NCBI GenBank assembly: GCA_944389685.1
Contig: CALXNF010000044.1
Coordinates: 1 to 8,576 of the forward strand
Direction: 5' to 3'
Length of the DNA: 8,576 nucleotides
Source of the DNA: an uncultured Alphaproteobacteria bacterium
Lineage (GTDB): Bacteria > Pseudomonadota > Alphaproteobacteria > Rs-D84
A program made the position numbers and the translations under genes. The notes beneath the pieces are model-generated. The model worked only from the letters and a program-made list of their open reading frames with translations. It was not told the origin of the DNA and made no database searches. Of the stretch, positions 1 to 5,857 are shown in pieces; positions within the stretch are counted from its first letter, which is position 1; every line of letters starts with the position of its first letter.

Positions 1-426
1 CGTTTCCACCGCACCGTCAGAGCCAGGAACAACGGGCAAGCCGCATTTGATTGCAGTTTGTTTTGCGTTTACCTTGTCACCCATTTTTTCAATCATGGCG
101 GCAGAAGGTCCGATCCAGATTAAACCATGTTGTTCCACTTTTTGCGCGAAATCGGCCCGCTCTGATAAGAACCCATACCCTGGATGAATTGCATCTGCGT
201 TGGTTAATAAAGCGGCCGTTAAAATAGCAGACTCGTTAAGATAAGAATCCTTAGATGGCCCCGGACCAATACAAACAGATTCGTCTGCTAATTGAACATG
301 CATCGCATTTCTGTCGACTGTAGAATATACCGCGACAGTACGAATGCCCATATCGCGACACGCACGAATAATACGCAGTGCGATTTCACCGCGATTGGCT
401 ATTAAAACTTTTTTTATTTGTGACAT
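1..426 (-). CDS. accC: Biotin carboxylase subunit of acetyl-CoA carboxylase, N-terminal part (cut by window edge)
   Basis: Catalyses ATP-dependent carboxylation of the biotin carried by AccB, the first half-reaction of acetyl-CoA carboxylase in fatty-acid synthesis (cytoplasm). The first 142 codons are visible; the frame is open to the left edge. They match the biotin carboxylase N-terminal domain: start MSQIKKVLIANRGEIALRII, then RACRDMGIRTVAVYS, the HPGYGFLSE motif at about residues 81-89, IGPS at 105-108, and MGDKVNAK at 115-122, whose Lys118 matches the ATP-binding lysine of the family. The pre-grasp fold is complete and the ATP-grasp domain is just entered. The ATG lies 14 nt after the accB stop, so the two are almost certainly cotranscribed. 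No good Shine-Dalgarno is seen in that gap, which suggests translational coupling. The family is usually about 450 residues, so roughly two thirds lies outside. Propionyl-CoA or pyruvate carboxylase is less likely because accB is a separate adjacent gene. Confidence 0.96.
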   Translation of the reverse strand, partial: MSQIKKVLIANRGEIALRIIRACRDMGIRTVAVYSTVDRNAMHVQLADESVCIGPGPSKDSYLNESAILTAALLTNADAIHPGYGFLSERADFAQKVEQHGLIWIGPSAAMIEKMGDKVNAKQTAIKCGLPVVPGSDGAVET

Positions 427-440
427 TTTTTATTCGTTGC

Positions 441-896
441 TTATTCTATAACTATAATTGGTTGATCAAATTCGACTGCCTGACCGTCAGTTACTAAAAT
501 TTCTTTTACAACGCCATCTTTGTCAGACTTAATCGGATTAAACGTTTTCATAGCTTCTATTAATGCAACTGTATCGCCAGCTTTGATTTGTGCGCCGACA
601 GAAGTAAACGGCTTTGCCCCCGGTTCTGGTGCCAGGTATGCAACGCCTACCATAGGTGATTTTAGTGCGTAACCATTGATTGCTTTTTCTGTATCTGTCG
701 GTTCGCTGTTTGTATTTTTAGATTCCGATGCAACTGGGAAGTTCGGCATAGCTACTGTTGCTGTACCTTGTTGCTTAGATAAATGAATGTGTTTACGGTA
801 TACCCCGAATAGAAATTGACGTTCTAAATCCAATTCTGTAATGCCCATTTCATCCATGATTTTTGACATAGATTCAACGGTTGCTCTAAAAGACAT
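441..896 (-). CDS. accB: Biotin carboxyl carrier protein of acetyl-CoA carboxylase
   Basis: Carries the covalently bound biotin that shuttles CO2 from biotin carboxylase to the carboxyltransferase. At 151 aa it has the usual length and layout: an N-terminal region (about 1-45) thought to contact AccC, a flexible linker rich in Ala, Pro, Ser, Thr and Asn (about 46-76), and a C-terminal biotinyl domain (77-151). The biotin site is EAMKTFN with Lys117 as the modified residue. The protruding thumb loop specific to bacterial AccB is visible around YLAPEPGAKPFTSVG (residues 87-101), just before the biotin hairpin. The start is supported by AAGGA (903-906 is the core, minus strand) six bases before the ATG, and by the typical MSFRATVESMSKIMDEMGI opening. 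It is followed 14 nt later by accC. A promoter at 945-972 gives it independent transcription from yidD. Confidence 0.97.
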   Translation of the reverse strand: MSFRATVESMSKIMDEMGITELDLERQFLFGVYRKHIHLSKQQGTATVAMPNFPVASESKNTNSEPTDTEKAINGYALKSPMVGVAYLAPEPGAKPFTSVGAQIKAGDTVALIEAMKTFNPIKSDKDGVVKEILVTDGQAVEFDQPIIVIE

Positions 897-944
897 TTTA
901 TATCCTTTTATAAACTTTACGAAACTTATTTTTATGCGCCTAGA

Positions 945-972
945 ATTTTACCACAATCAGACCCGTTGTCAA
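945..972 (-). promoter_or_regulatory. Predicted sigma70-type promoter for accB-accC
   Basis: On the minus strand, TTGACA (967-972) and TAAAAT (945-950) are separated by 16 bases, with TGG before the -10 as an extended element. The -35 matches consensus perfectly and contains the TGA stop codon of yidD. Transcription would begin near 938, leaving a leader of about 40 nt before the accB ATG. Identified by eye, not by a promoter model. Confidence 0.65.
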
Positions 973-1211
973 GGGACGGGGTCATAGCCAAATCCACCCC
1001 CTGGTCTGCACCGCAGAATTCTGCGCATTCCCATAATTCCTCCGCGCCAAACCCCATATTTTTTAATCGCTTGGGCTGTATATTCACTGCAAGTAGGTAC
1101 AAACCGGCAAGCAGCTTTTCCCCCAATAAAAGGAGAAATGCAAGTTTGATAGAGTTTGACGAAACTAATTGCTATTTTTTTTATCATCAGAATTAACGTT
1201 TTTTTCAGCAT
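969..1211 (-). CDS. yidD: Membrane protein insertion efficiency factor YidD
   Basis: Small membrane-associated protein that helps YidC insert inner-membrane proteins. The 80 residues carry nearly every family hallmark: an N-terminal hydrophobic, basic stretch (about 5-20), LYQTCISPFIG, the core CRFVPTCSEYTAQAIKKYG (residues 35-53), and the end RCRPGGGFGYDPVP. Conserved cysteines are at 24, 35, 41 and 68. The start is uncertain. The ATG used here overlaps rnpA by 47 nt; an internal ATG eight codons later (position 1187) gives a 72-residue protein and a 23-nt overlap. Neither has a clear Shine-Dalgarno, so translation is probably coupled to rnpA. The rnpA-yidD order is typical, but yidC, which normally follows, is replaced by accB. 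Confidence 0.93.
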   Translation of the reverse strand: MLKKTLILMIKKIAISFVKLYQTCISPFIGGKAACRFVPTCSEYTAQAIKKYGVWRGGIMGMRRILRCRPGGGFGYDPVP

Positions 1212-1539
1212 AAGACTTTTTTATAAAGTTCAAAGCCTTTCGCATGGTATCACGACCGTTTGTGCGATTTTCGTTAAGAATTGTATGACGGGCAATGAAT
1301 ATATAGTCTAAATCATCTAACATATATTTTTCATTAAATCGAATCCAATCACGCAATAAACGTTTTGCCCGATTTCTATCTACTGCCAATTTAAACGTTT
1401 TTTTTGTCGTGATTAATCCGTATTGAGGGTCTTCTGGAAAATGTGCAGGACGCGCACGAATAAAAAAAGTTGCGCAGCGGGCTTCGATATCTTTTTTACT
1501 TGATAAAAAATTCTGATGCTTCTTTATTGTATTTCTCAT
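1165..1539 (-). CDS. rnpA: Ribonuclease P protein component
   Basis: Protein subunit of RNase P. It binds the catalytic RNA and the 5' leader of precursor tRNAs during 5'-end maturation. At 124 aa it is of normal length. Family signs are the N-terminal IKKHQNFLSSKK segment, GLITTKKTFKLAVDRNRAKRLLRDWIR at about 41-67 containing the conserved RNR helix (VDRNRAKRLLR), and DYIFIARHTI at 78-87. The C-terminal tail from about 111 is charged, rich in Asn, Asp and Lys, and probably disordered. It overlaps yidD out of frame. The ATG has no recognisable Shine-Dalgarno and lies only a few bases from a predicted transcription start. rpmH, the usual upstream neighbour, is absent: the 125-nt gap to the divergent mreB is too short to hold it and shows no such frame. 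Confidence 0.95.
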   Translation of the reverse strand: MRNTIKKHQNFLSSKKDIEARCATFFIRARPAHFPEDPQYGLITTKKTFKLAVDRNRAKRLLRDWIRFNEKYMLDDLDYIFIARHTILNENRTNGRDTMRKALNFIKKSYAEKNVNSDDKKNSN

Positions 1540-1548
1540 AACTTACTT

Positions 1549-1575
1549 ATAATACCACAATATGATTAGAAGCAA
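1549..1575 (-). promoter_or_regulatory. Possible extended -10 promoter for rnpA-yidD
   Basis: The minus strand reads TGGTATTAT, an extended -10 with TATTAT at 1549-1554. A weak -35-like TTGCTT lies about 15 bases upstream (1570-1575), shorter than ideal. Transcription would start around 1541-1543, only two to four bases before the rnpA ATG, implying an almost leaderless message. Assigned by eye. Confidence 0.4.
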
Positions 1576-1605
1576 ATAAAAAAACATAAAATTAAGTATG
1601 CCTAC

Positions 1606-1634
1606 TTGATTTTTTCCTTGTCAGGCTTTATAGT
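1606..1634 (+). promoter_or_regulatory. Predicted sigma70-type promoter for mreB
   Basis: TTGATT (1606-1611) and TATAGT (1629-1634) are separated by 17 bases, each close to consensus. Transcription should start near 1641, giving a leader of about 24 nt that includes the AGGGG ribosome-binding site at 1654-1658, six bases before the ATG. The element sits in the 125-nt intergenic region shared with the divergent rnpA gene. Confidence 0.6.
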
Positions 1635-1664
1635 GCAAAAAAATCACTACTTTAGGGGAAAAAT

Positions 1665-2714
1665 ATGTATAACTGGCTGATGAAATTCTTTTCTGCTGAT
1701 ATGGCCATTGATTTAGGGACGGCAAATACGTTGATTTATGTCAAAGGACGCGGCATTGTGTTAAATGAACCGTCCGTCGTAGCGGTGGCAGAAAATCGCC
1801 TGCTTGGTCGTAAAGAAATTTTAGCTGTAGGAACGGAAGCAAAGCAGATGTTTGGTCGTACGCCTGGTACTATTTCTGCGGTACGTCCGCTTCGAGATGG
1901 CGTTATCGCAGATTTTGAGGTGGCGGAAGAAATGATTAAATACTTCATCCGCAAGGTTCATCATAGAAATCCATTAGCTGCTCCTTTGATTATTATTTGT
2001 GTACCTTCTTGCGCGACACAGGTAGAACGTCGTGCTATTCAAGAAGCGGCTGATGCAGCGGGTGCACGTAAAGTTTACATCGTAGAAGAATCCACTGCCG
2101 CTGCTATCGGTGCTGGTTTGCCGGTAGAAAAACCAGTTGGTTCAATGGTTTTAGATATTGGTGGTGGTACAACAGAAGTTGCAGTTATGTCTTTGGGGGG
2201 CATCGTTTATTCTAATGCCGTTCGTACGGCTGGTGATCAGATGGATTTAGACATAATAGATTACGTTCGTAAAAATAAGAACCTATTAATAGGTGAAAAT
2301 ACGGCAGAAGAAATAAAAAAGCGTATTGGTACGGCGATTTCTCCTAAAGATAAAGCAAATGAATTAACGATGAAGATAAAGGGGCGCGATTTATTGTCTG
2401 GTACGCCGCGTGAAACTGTGATAACTGAATCTCAGGTTGCAACTGCATTGGCGCAGACTGTAAGTAAAATTGTAAATACGGTACGTCAAGCTTTGGAATT
2501 AACACCACCGGAATTATCCGCAGATATCGCAGATTTAGGTATCGCAATGACAGGTGGTGGGTCTTTGCTTCGTGGGCTTGATGCTGCGATACGTGCCGCG
2601 ACAGGTTTACCGGCGTTTTTGGTTGATAACCCGCTTGCATGCGTAGCATGCGGTTCTGGAAAGATGTTGTCCAGTTTGGATAAAAACAAACATATTTTAC
2701 AGACAATGTATTAA
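1665..2714 (+). CDS. mreB: Rod shape-determining protein MreB
   Basis: Bacterial actin homologue that forms membrane-bound ATP-dependent filaments and guides lateral cell-wall synthesis. The 349-residue length is typical. The N-terminal MYNWLMKFFSADM looks like the short membrane-binding segment. Actin-fold nucleotide motifs follow: phosphate-1 AIDLGTANT (14-22), phosphate-2 VLDIGGGTTEV (162-172), and the adenosine motif AMTGGGSLLRGL (294-305). EESTAAAIGAGLPV (141-154) and the C-terminal DNPLACVACGSGKML are also characteristic. Strong AGGGG Shine-Dalgarno six bases upstream. Unlike the common mreB-mreC-mreD order, this copy ends at a hairpin terminator and meets the convergent sspB, so it appears monocistronic. 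Its presence implies a rod-like or elongating cell, provided partners are encoded elsewhere. DnaK-like or FtsA relatives are ruled out by length and motif spacing. Confidence 0.97.
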   Translation: MYNWLMKFFSADMAIDLGTANTLIYVKGRGIVLNEPSVVAVAENRLLGRKEILAVGTEAKQMFGRTPGTISAVRPLRDGVIADFEVAEEMIKYFIRKVHHRNPLAAPLIIICVPSCATQVERRAIQEAADAAGARKVYIVEESTAAAIGAGLPVEKPVGSMVLDIGGGTTEVAVMSLGGIVYSNAVRTAGDQMDLDIIDYVRKNKNLLIGENTAEEIKKRIGTAISPKDKANELTMKIKGRDLLSGTPRETVITESQVATALAQTVSKIVNTVRQALELTPPELSADIADLGIAMTGGGSLLRGLDAAIRAATGLPAFLVDNPLACVACGSGKMLSSLDKNKHILQTMY

Positions 2715-2740
2715 AAAAACCGGCATTTGCCGGTTTTTTT
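2713..2740. terminator. Bidirectional intrinsic terminator between mreB and sspB
   Basis: A near-perfect palindrome: seven A (2713-2719), CCGGC (2720-2724), loop ATTT, GCCGG (2729-2733), seven T (2734-2740). The hairpin with a U-run on either strand can end transcription of both convergent units. It overlaps the last bases of the mreB stop codon and the TAA of sspB (2739-2741). Confidence 0.88.
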
Positions 2741-3203
2741 ATTGATTCTTTTTTTTTCTGAATTCATCTAAAGATACGACGCGACCTTTGTCTGGTACAC
2801 TCCCGGGTTTTTCGTCCAGTGGTAATTCCATATCATTGTCTGCTGCGGCCATGCCTTTCGGATGGAATGATAACATAAAGTCAACAGATGGATCTTTGAA
2901 TTCAACCAATGCAGAAAATGGTACGCGAATAAAAAATGGTCGACCATCAAAAGTCAATTGTACGCCAAATTCTTTATCTGAAACATGTAAGTTATTATAA
3001 GAATATTGTAAAACAATTGTCATTATATCAGGATAACGTATACGTAAGAAATCCGGTAAAACGACGCCTTGCGCCCGCGTTTTAAAGGTTATATAAAAAT
3101 GCGTTCCATCCCCAAGCCCGTTAACTTGGGCATGTATTAGTGCTTCTTTCACAACAGATTTTAGTGCATTGTCTAATAAAGTTTGGTAATCAATTTTGCT
3201 CAT
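2739..3203 (-). CDS. sspB: SspB-like ClpXP specificity adaptor (alphaproteobacterial type)
   Basis: Likely adaptor that delivers ssrA-tagged and other substrates to the ClpXP protease. It has 154 aa. An N-terminal helix (IDYQTLLDNALKSVVKEALIHAQ) leads into a beta-rich domain with HFYITFKT, GVVLPDFLRIRYPDIMTIVLQYSYNNL, FGVQLTFDGRPFFIRVPFSAL and a DPSVDFMLSF strand, as expected for the SspB fold (about 1-113). A linker rich in Asp, Glu and Pro (about 118-137) joins a C-terminal GRVVSLDEFRKKKNQ, which resembles the ClpX-docking tail of alphaproteobacterial SspB. The start is set by AAGGA (core 3209-3212, minus strand) five bases before the ATG. The gene overlaps the end of recF by 14 nt, so they form one operon with coupled translation. 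It ends inside a terminator shared with mreB. The family is recognised with good confidence; substrate choice is not visible. Confidence 0.88.
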   Translation of the reverse strand: MSKIDYQTLLDNALKSVVKEALIHAQVNGLGDGTHFYITFKTRAQGVVLPDFLRIRYPDIMTIVLQYSYNNLHVSDKEFGVQLTFDGRPFFIRVPFSALVEFKDPSVDFMLSFHPKGMAAADNDMELPLDEKPGSVPDKGRVVSLDEFRKKKNQ

Positions 3204-4287
3204 TTTCTTCCTTTGGGATAAGTATATTATTTATTTCACAGTCCTTGCAAGTAACAAATACTGCATTTGGTACTTTGGAAAAAATATTTATTTCAAGTCC
3301 CGTTGCCCAAACTTGCGCATCTGCCGCAATTAATTCATCAAAAAGTTTATTGCGAGCTTCTTTATCTAAATGTGCTGCTGCTTCGTCTAATAATATTATT
3401 GGACGTTGTTTGGTCTTTGTATGAATTAATTTTGCGTGGGCAAGAATTAAGTTTAAAAGAACGGTTTTTTGCTGCCCTGTGCTTGTAAGAGATGCTGGTA
3501 AATTTAAAGTTTTATTAAATACACCAAAATCTGATTTGTGCGGCCCGTCTAAAATCATTTTATCACCGATTAACTCTCGGTTAGATTGAAGATATGATAA
3601 AAACTCTCGTTCAACCGTACTTGCAGGTGTCCCATTTATTAACATCTGCTCAACTTTACCGGATACAGTTATTGCGCAATCGGTTAAAAAATAATTTAGC
3701 TCACCAGCATATTGTATACGAGATGCTGAAATTGCAACAGATATGCCAGCAATCTGGGCATCTAAAGCATCTAACCAATTTTTATCGCGTCCGTTTTTTA
3801 TGGCAAAGGCGCGTTCTGATAATAGTTTAGAAAGTCTAGCAACCCTTCCAGCATGGGCTGTATCAAAGCTTGTCGCTAATCTATCGAAAAAAGATCTTCG
3901 TTCTGAAGCCGCGTCAATAAATAATCGATCTTCTTTTGGTGTGACCCAAATCATGCGAAGCTTCGCGTTTAAATCGTTAAAGGTTACTTTATCACCGTCA
4001 ATTAAAGCGCGACGATTTGAATCGTTTTTTTCAAAAGTTACGGAAATTTCTGTTTCATCTATTAATTCTGCTTTGATAGAAAAATTACCGTCACCATTAA
4101 ATCGTGCAACATCCGTAATTGGAGCACCTCGTAATCCTCTATCGCCAGATAACATGGAAACAGCTTCTAAAGTGGCGGTCTTACCTGCCCCATTTGGCCC
4201 TGTAATTATTACATTATGTTTACCATATGTATTTATTCTGGCAGAGGCATGGTTGCGAAAATTATAAAGAGTAAGAATTTCAATCAT
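3190..4287 (-). CDS. recF: DNA replication and repair protein RecF
   Basis: SMC-like ATPase of the RecFOR pathway that helps load RecA at single-strand gaps. From the chosen ATG it is 365 aa, normal for RecF. Visible parts: MIEILTLYNFRNH opening, Walker A GPNGAGKT (30-37), RMIWVTPKEDRLFIDAASERRSFFDRL (111-137) as in RecF lobe II, LDGPHKSDF (247-254), the ABC-like signature LTSTGQQKTVLL (267-278), and Walker B IILLDEAAAHLD (297-308). A TTG five codons upstream (4302) is in frame. I prefer the ATG because RecF proteins usually begin this way and a TATAAT at 4305-4310 would place the transcript start after the TTG. There is no clear Shine-Dalgarno. Its end overlaps sspB, whereas recF commonly lies with dnaA, dnaN or gyrB. 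Confidence 0.94.
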   Translation of the reverse strand: MIEILTLYNFRNHASARINTYGKHNVIITGPNGAGKTATLEAVSMLSGDRGLRGAPITDVARFNGDGNFSIKAELIDETEISVTFEKNDSNRRALIDGDKVTFNDLNAKLRMIWVTPKEDRLFIDAASERRSFFDRLATSFDTAHAGRVARLSKLLSERAFAIKNGRDKNWLDALDAQIAGISVAISASRIQYAGELNYFLTDCAITVSGKVEQMLINGTPASTVEREFLSYLQSNRELIGDKMILDGPHKSDFGVFNKTLNLPASLTSTGQQKTVLLNLILAHAKLIHTKTKQRPIILLDEAAAHLDKEARNKLFDELIAADAQVWATGLEINIFSKVPNAVFVTCKDCEINNILIPKEENEQN

Positions 4288-4304
4288 AACTTGATGATAC
4301 AATC

Positions 4305-4310
4305 ATTATA
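4305..4310 (-). promoter_or_regulatory. Probable -10 box for recF-sspB
   Basis: A perfect TATAAT on the minus strand, 17 bases before the recF ATG. No strong -35 is seen at the right distance; the sequence upstream is a T-rich stretch between the tRNA terminator and this box. Expected start is near 4298, giving a leader of roughly ten bases. Confidence 0.45.
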
Positions 4311-4332
4311 AGCAAAAAACAACGTTCAAAAT

Positions 4333-4355
4333 AAAATACCCCGTTGGGGTATTTT
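4333..4355 (-). terminator. Intrinsic terminator after tRNA-Cys
   Basis: Ten-base-pair stem: 4333-4342 (AAAATACCCC) pairs with 4346-4355 (GGGGTATTTT) around a three-base loop. On the minus strand the hairpin is followed by a T-rich run (TATTTTATTTT, overlapping the stem end). It lies seven bases after the tRNA CCA end and before the recF promoter, so it should separate the two units. The stem is symmetric, but no plus-strand gene leads into it. Confidence 0.8.
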
Positions 4356-4361
4356 TTATTT

Positions 4362-4435
4362 TGGAGGCCTGGGTCGGAATCGAACCGGCATACAAGGATT
4401 TGCAGTCCTCTGCATAACCACTCTGCCACCAGGCC
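4362..4435 (-). tRNA. tRNA-Cys (anticodon GCA)
   Basis: A 74-nt cloverleaf including an encoded CCA end (4362-4364). The acceptor stem GGCCTGG (4429-4435) pairs perfectly with CCAGGCC (4366-4372). The discriminator is U (4365), a cysteine identity element. The anticodon stem GAGGA/TCCTT encloses loop CTGCAAA with GCA at 4401-4403. The D arm reads GCAGAGTGGTTATGC and the T loop is TTCGATT. The T stem GCCGG/CCGAC contains one C-A mismatch at the second pair (4388 and 4374), which is unusual for the best-conserved arm. Confidence 0.96.
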
Positions 4436-4450
4436 AAGTTTTGTGTACCT

Positions 4451-4479
4451 ATACTAAGCAAAAAAAAATTGTAATTCAA
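4451..4479 (-). promoter_or_regulatory. Predicted promoter for tRNA-Cys
   Basis: On the minus strand TTGAAT (4474-4479) and TAGTAT (4451-4456) are spaced by 17 bases. The start would be near 4444, leaving a short 5' leader for RNase P to remove. It overlaps the plus-strand promoter proposed for the efflux operon. Confidence 0.5.
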
Positions 4480-4496
4480 CAGAAAAATTATATTAT
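4469..4496 (+). promoter_or_regulatory. Possible promoter for the tolC-macA-like operon
   Basis: TTGTAA (4469-4474) and TATTAT (4491-4496), 16 bases apart, precede an alternating AT tract (to about 4505) and the GGGAG ribosome-binding site at 4520-4524. Several -10 alternatives exist in the AT-rich tract, so the exact box is uncertain. No operator palindrome is obvious. Confidence 0.4.
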
Positions 4497-4528
4497 ATAT
4501 ATATTAGTATTAGTAAAGTGGGAGAGGA

Positions 4529-5857
4529 ATGAAAAAAATTTTATTTATATTATGTTTTATGCCTATGTGCTCTTACGCGGCTACAAATGAATGCCTTACT
4601 ATGGAAACTGTGCCAGAGGGTGAGCTTACTTTACAACAGGTAATAGAATTGGGTTTATGTCGTAATCCAGAAACAGCATCTGCATATTTATCTTTAGAGG
4701 CGGCGCGTTTTAGTAAAAATGCTGGTTATGCTCAATATTTGCCAAGCGTTAGCGCTTCTGGTTCGGCTAGTTTGCCCTATCGTAATAAAGAATGGTCTGA
4801 TTGGTCATATGGGGCTTCTATTTCTGCGTCTTATTTGATATTTGACTTTGGTAAACGTTTGTCTGATGTAAACCAATTAATTGATACGTGGCGGGCTACG
4901 GGGTTTGATTATAGTGAATCTGTTCAGAATTACGTTTATGGTATAATTGGTGCATATTATGCGTTGTTAAATGCAGATGCAGATGTAATTACTGCCCAGG
5001 CAGTTAAAGATGTTTCTCAGACAGCAAAAGATACTGCGGATACTAAATATAAAGCGGGGGTTGTGGCAAAAGCAGATGTATTAAAGGCAGATGTTACACT
5101 ATCTAGTAGTATTTTAGATTTAGAGCGCGCGAAAAATAATCGTGAAATAGCGAAAGGCAATTTATTGGCTAAATTATCTTTTCCAGCAGATCAGGAAATA
5201 AAAATTGCCGATATGTCATCTGATTTTGGTTCCGAAGAAGAAAACAAGAATATAGACGAACTAATTGCTATTGCGCGTGAGAAGCGTCCTGATTTATTAC
5301 GAGCATCGGCAAATAAAGATGCGGCATGGCATCGTAGAAATAGCGCATTTTTATCTAACCTGCCAAGCATATCTGCGAGTGGAAGTCTGTCTTGGAATAA
5401 TATACCGTCAGATGTATTTAATGCCGGTCAAGATGAATGGAGTGGTAGTATAGGTATTCGTGCCTCTATGCCAATATTTGCGGGTTTTTCTAATATGTAC
5501 AATATACGTTCGGCGCAGGCAAATTACGAACGCGCAAAAGAACAAGAGCGTTTAACAACAGATAATGCAATGTTAGACGTTTTTAGTGCATATCAGAATT
5601 ATAAAACTGCTCAGATGGTTTTGAAGCAGACGGGGGTATTGTTGGCATCTGCGAAAGAATCTGAAAAGGTTACCGCTGGCATGTATAAAGTTGGTAAAGC
5701 GACAATGTTAGATTGGCAAAATACATTAGCAGACTTGTCAGATGCACATAAGCAAAATAATGCGGCAAAATATGACTTATTTACTAAACGCGCGGCGTTA
5801 GCATTAGCAATAGGTGATATTAAAGATGGTTTGATGGAGGGAGAAGTAGATGAATAA
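4529..5857 (+). CDS. TolC-family outer-membrane efflux channel
   Basis: Outer-membrane exit duct of a tripartite pump; trimers form a beta-barrel with a long periplasmic helical tunnel. The 442-residue precursor starts with a Sec signal peptide (MKKILFILCFMPMCSYA, likely cut after Ala17). The mature protein shows the two-fold internal repeat of the OEP family. LPSVSASGSAS (71-81), followed by strand YLIFDFGKR (102-110), is echoed by LPSISASGSLS (278-288) followed by strand MPIFAGF (314-320). Each is preceded or followed by long helices (for example 130-215 and 322-430) with the AGVVAKADVLKADV and VGKATMLDWQNTLADL patterns of TolC hairpins. Cys14 lies in the signal region but MPMC is a poor lipobox, so a lipoprotein is less likely. 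Its last 8 nt overlap the adaptor gene, so it belongs to this transport operon. Confidence 0.92.
   Translation: MKKILFILCFMPMCSYAATNECLTMETVPEGELTLQQVIELGLCRNPETASAYLSLEAARFSKNAGYAQYLPSVSASGSASLPYRNKEWSDWSYGASISASYLIFDFGKRLSDVNQLIDTWRATGFDYSESVQNYVYGIIGAYYALLNADADVITAQAVKDVSQTAKDTADTKYKAGVVAKADVLKADVTLSSSILDLERAKNNREIAKGNLLAKLSFPADQEIKIADMSSDFGSEEENKNIDELIAIAREKRPDLLRASANKDAAWHRRNSAFLSNLPSISASGSLSWNNIPSDVFNAGQDEWSGSIGIRASMPIFAGFSNMYNIRSAQANYERAKEQERLTTDNAMLDVFSAYQNYKTAQMVLKQTGVLLASAKESEKVTAGMYKVGKATMLDWQNTLADLSDAHKQNNAAKYDLFTKRAALALAIGDIKDGLMEGEVDE

Noticed and set aside
966..1196. Plus-strand 76-codon frame opposite yidD and rnpA
   Set aside because: Mirror frame of two well-recognised genes; no domain or ribosome-binding support.
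1540..1664. Hidden rpmH gene upstream of rnpA
   Set aside because: The gap is 125 nt, shorter than rpmH, and has no frame with the basic L34 sequence.
3743..4267. Plus-strand 174-codon frame opposite recF
   Set aside because: Long, but entirely antisense to the conserved RecF coding region and with no recognisable protein features.
4288..4302. TTG start adding five residues to RecF
   Set aside because: RecF proteins normally open as at the 4287 ATG, and the TATAAT at 4305-4310 would put the TTG upstream of the transcript start.
4362..4435. tRNA-Cys as an integration site for a mobile element
   Set aside because: No integrase, direct repeat of the tRNA 3' end or foreign-looking genes nearby; both flanks carry ordinary genes.
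4489..4505. Alternating AT tract as a microsatellite or origin-like element
   Set aside because: Short, lies in a promoter region, and no DnaA-box cluster or iterons are seen around it.
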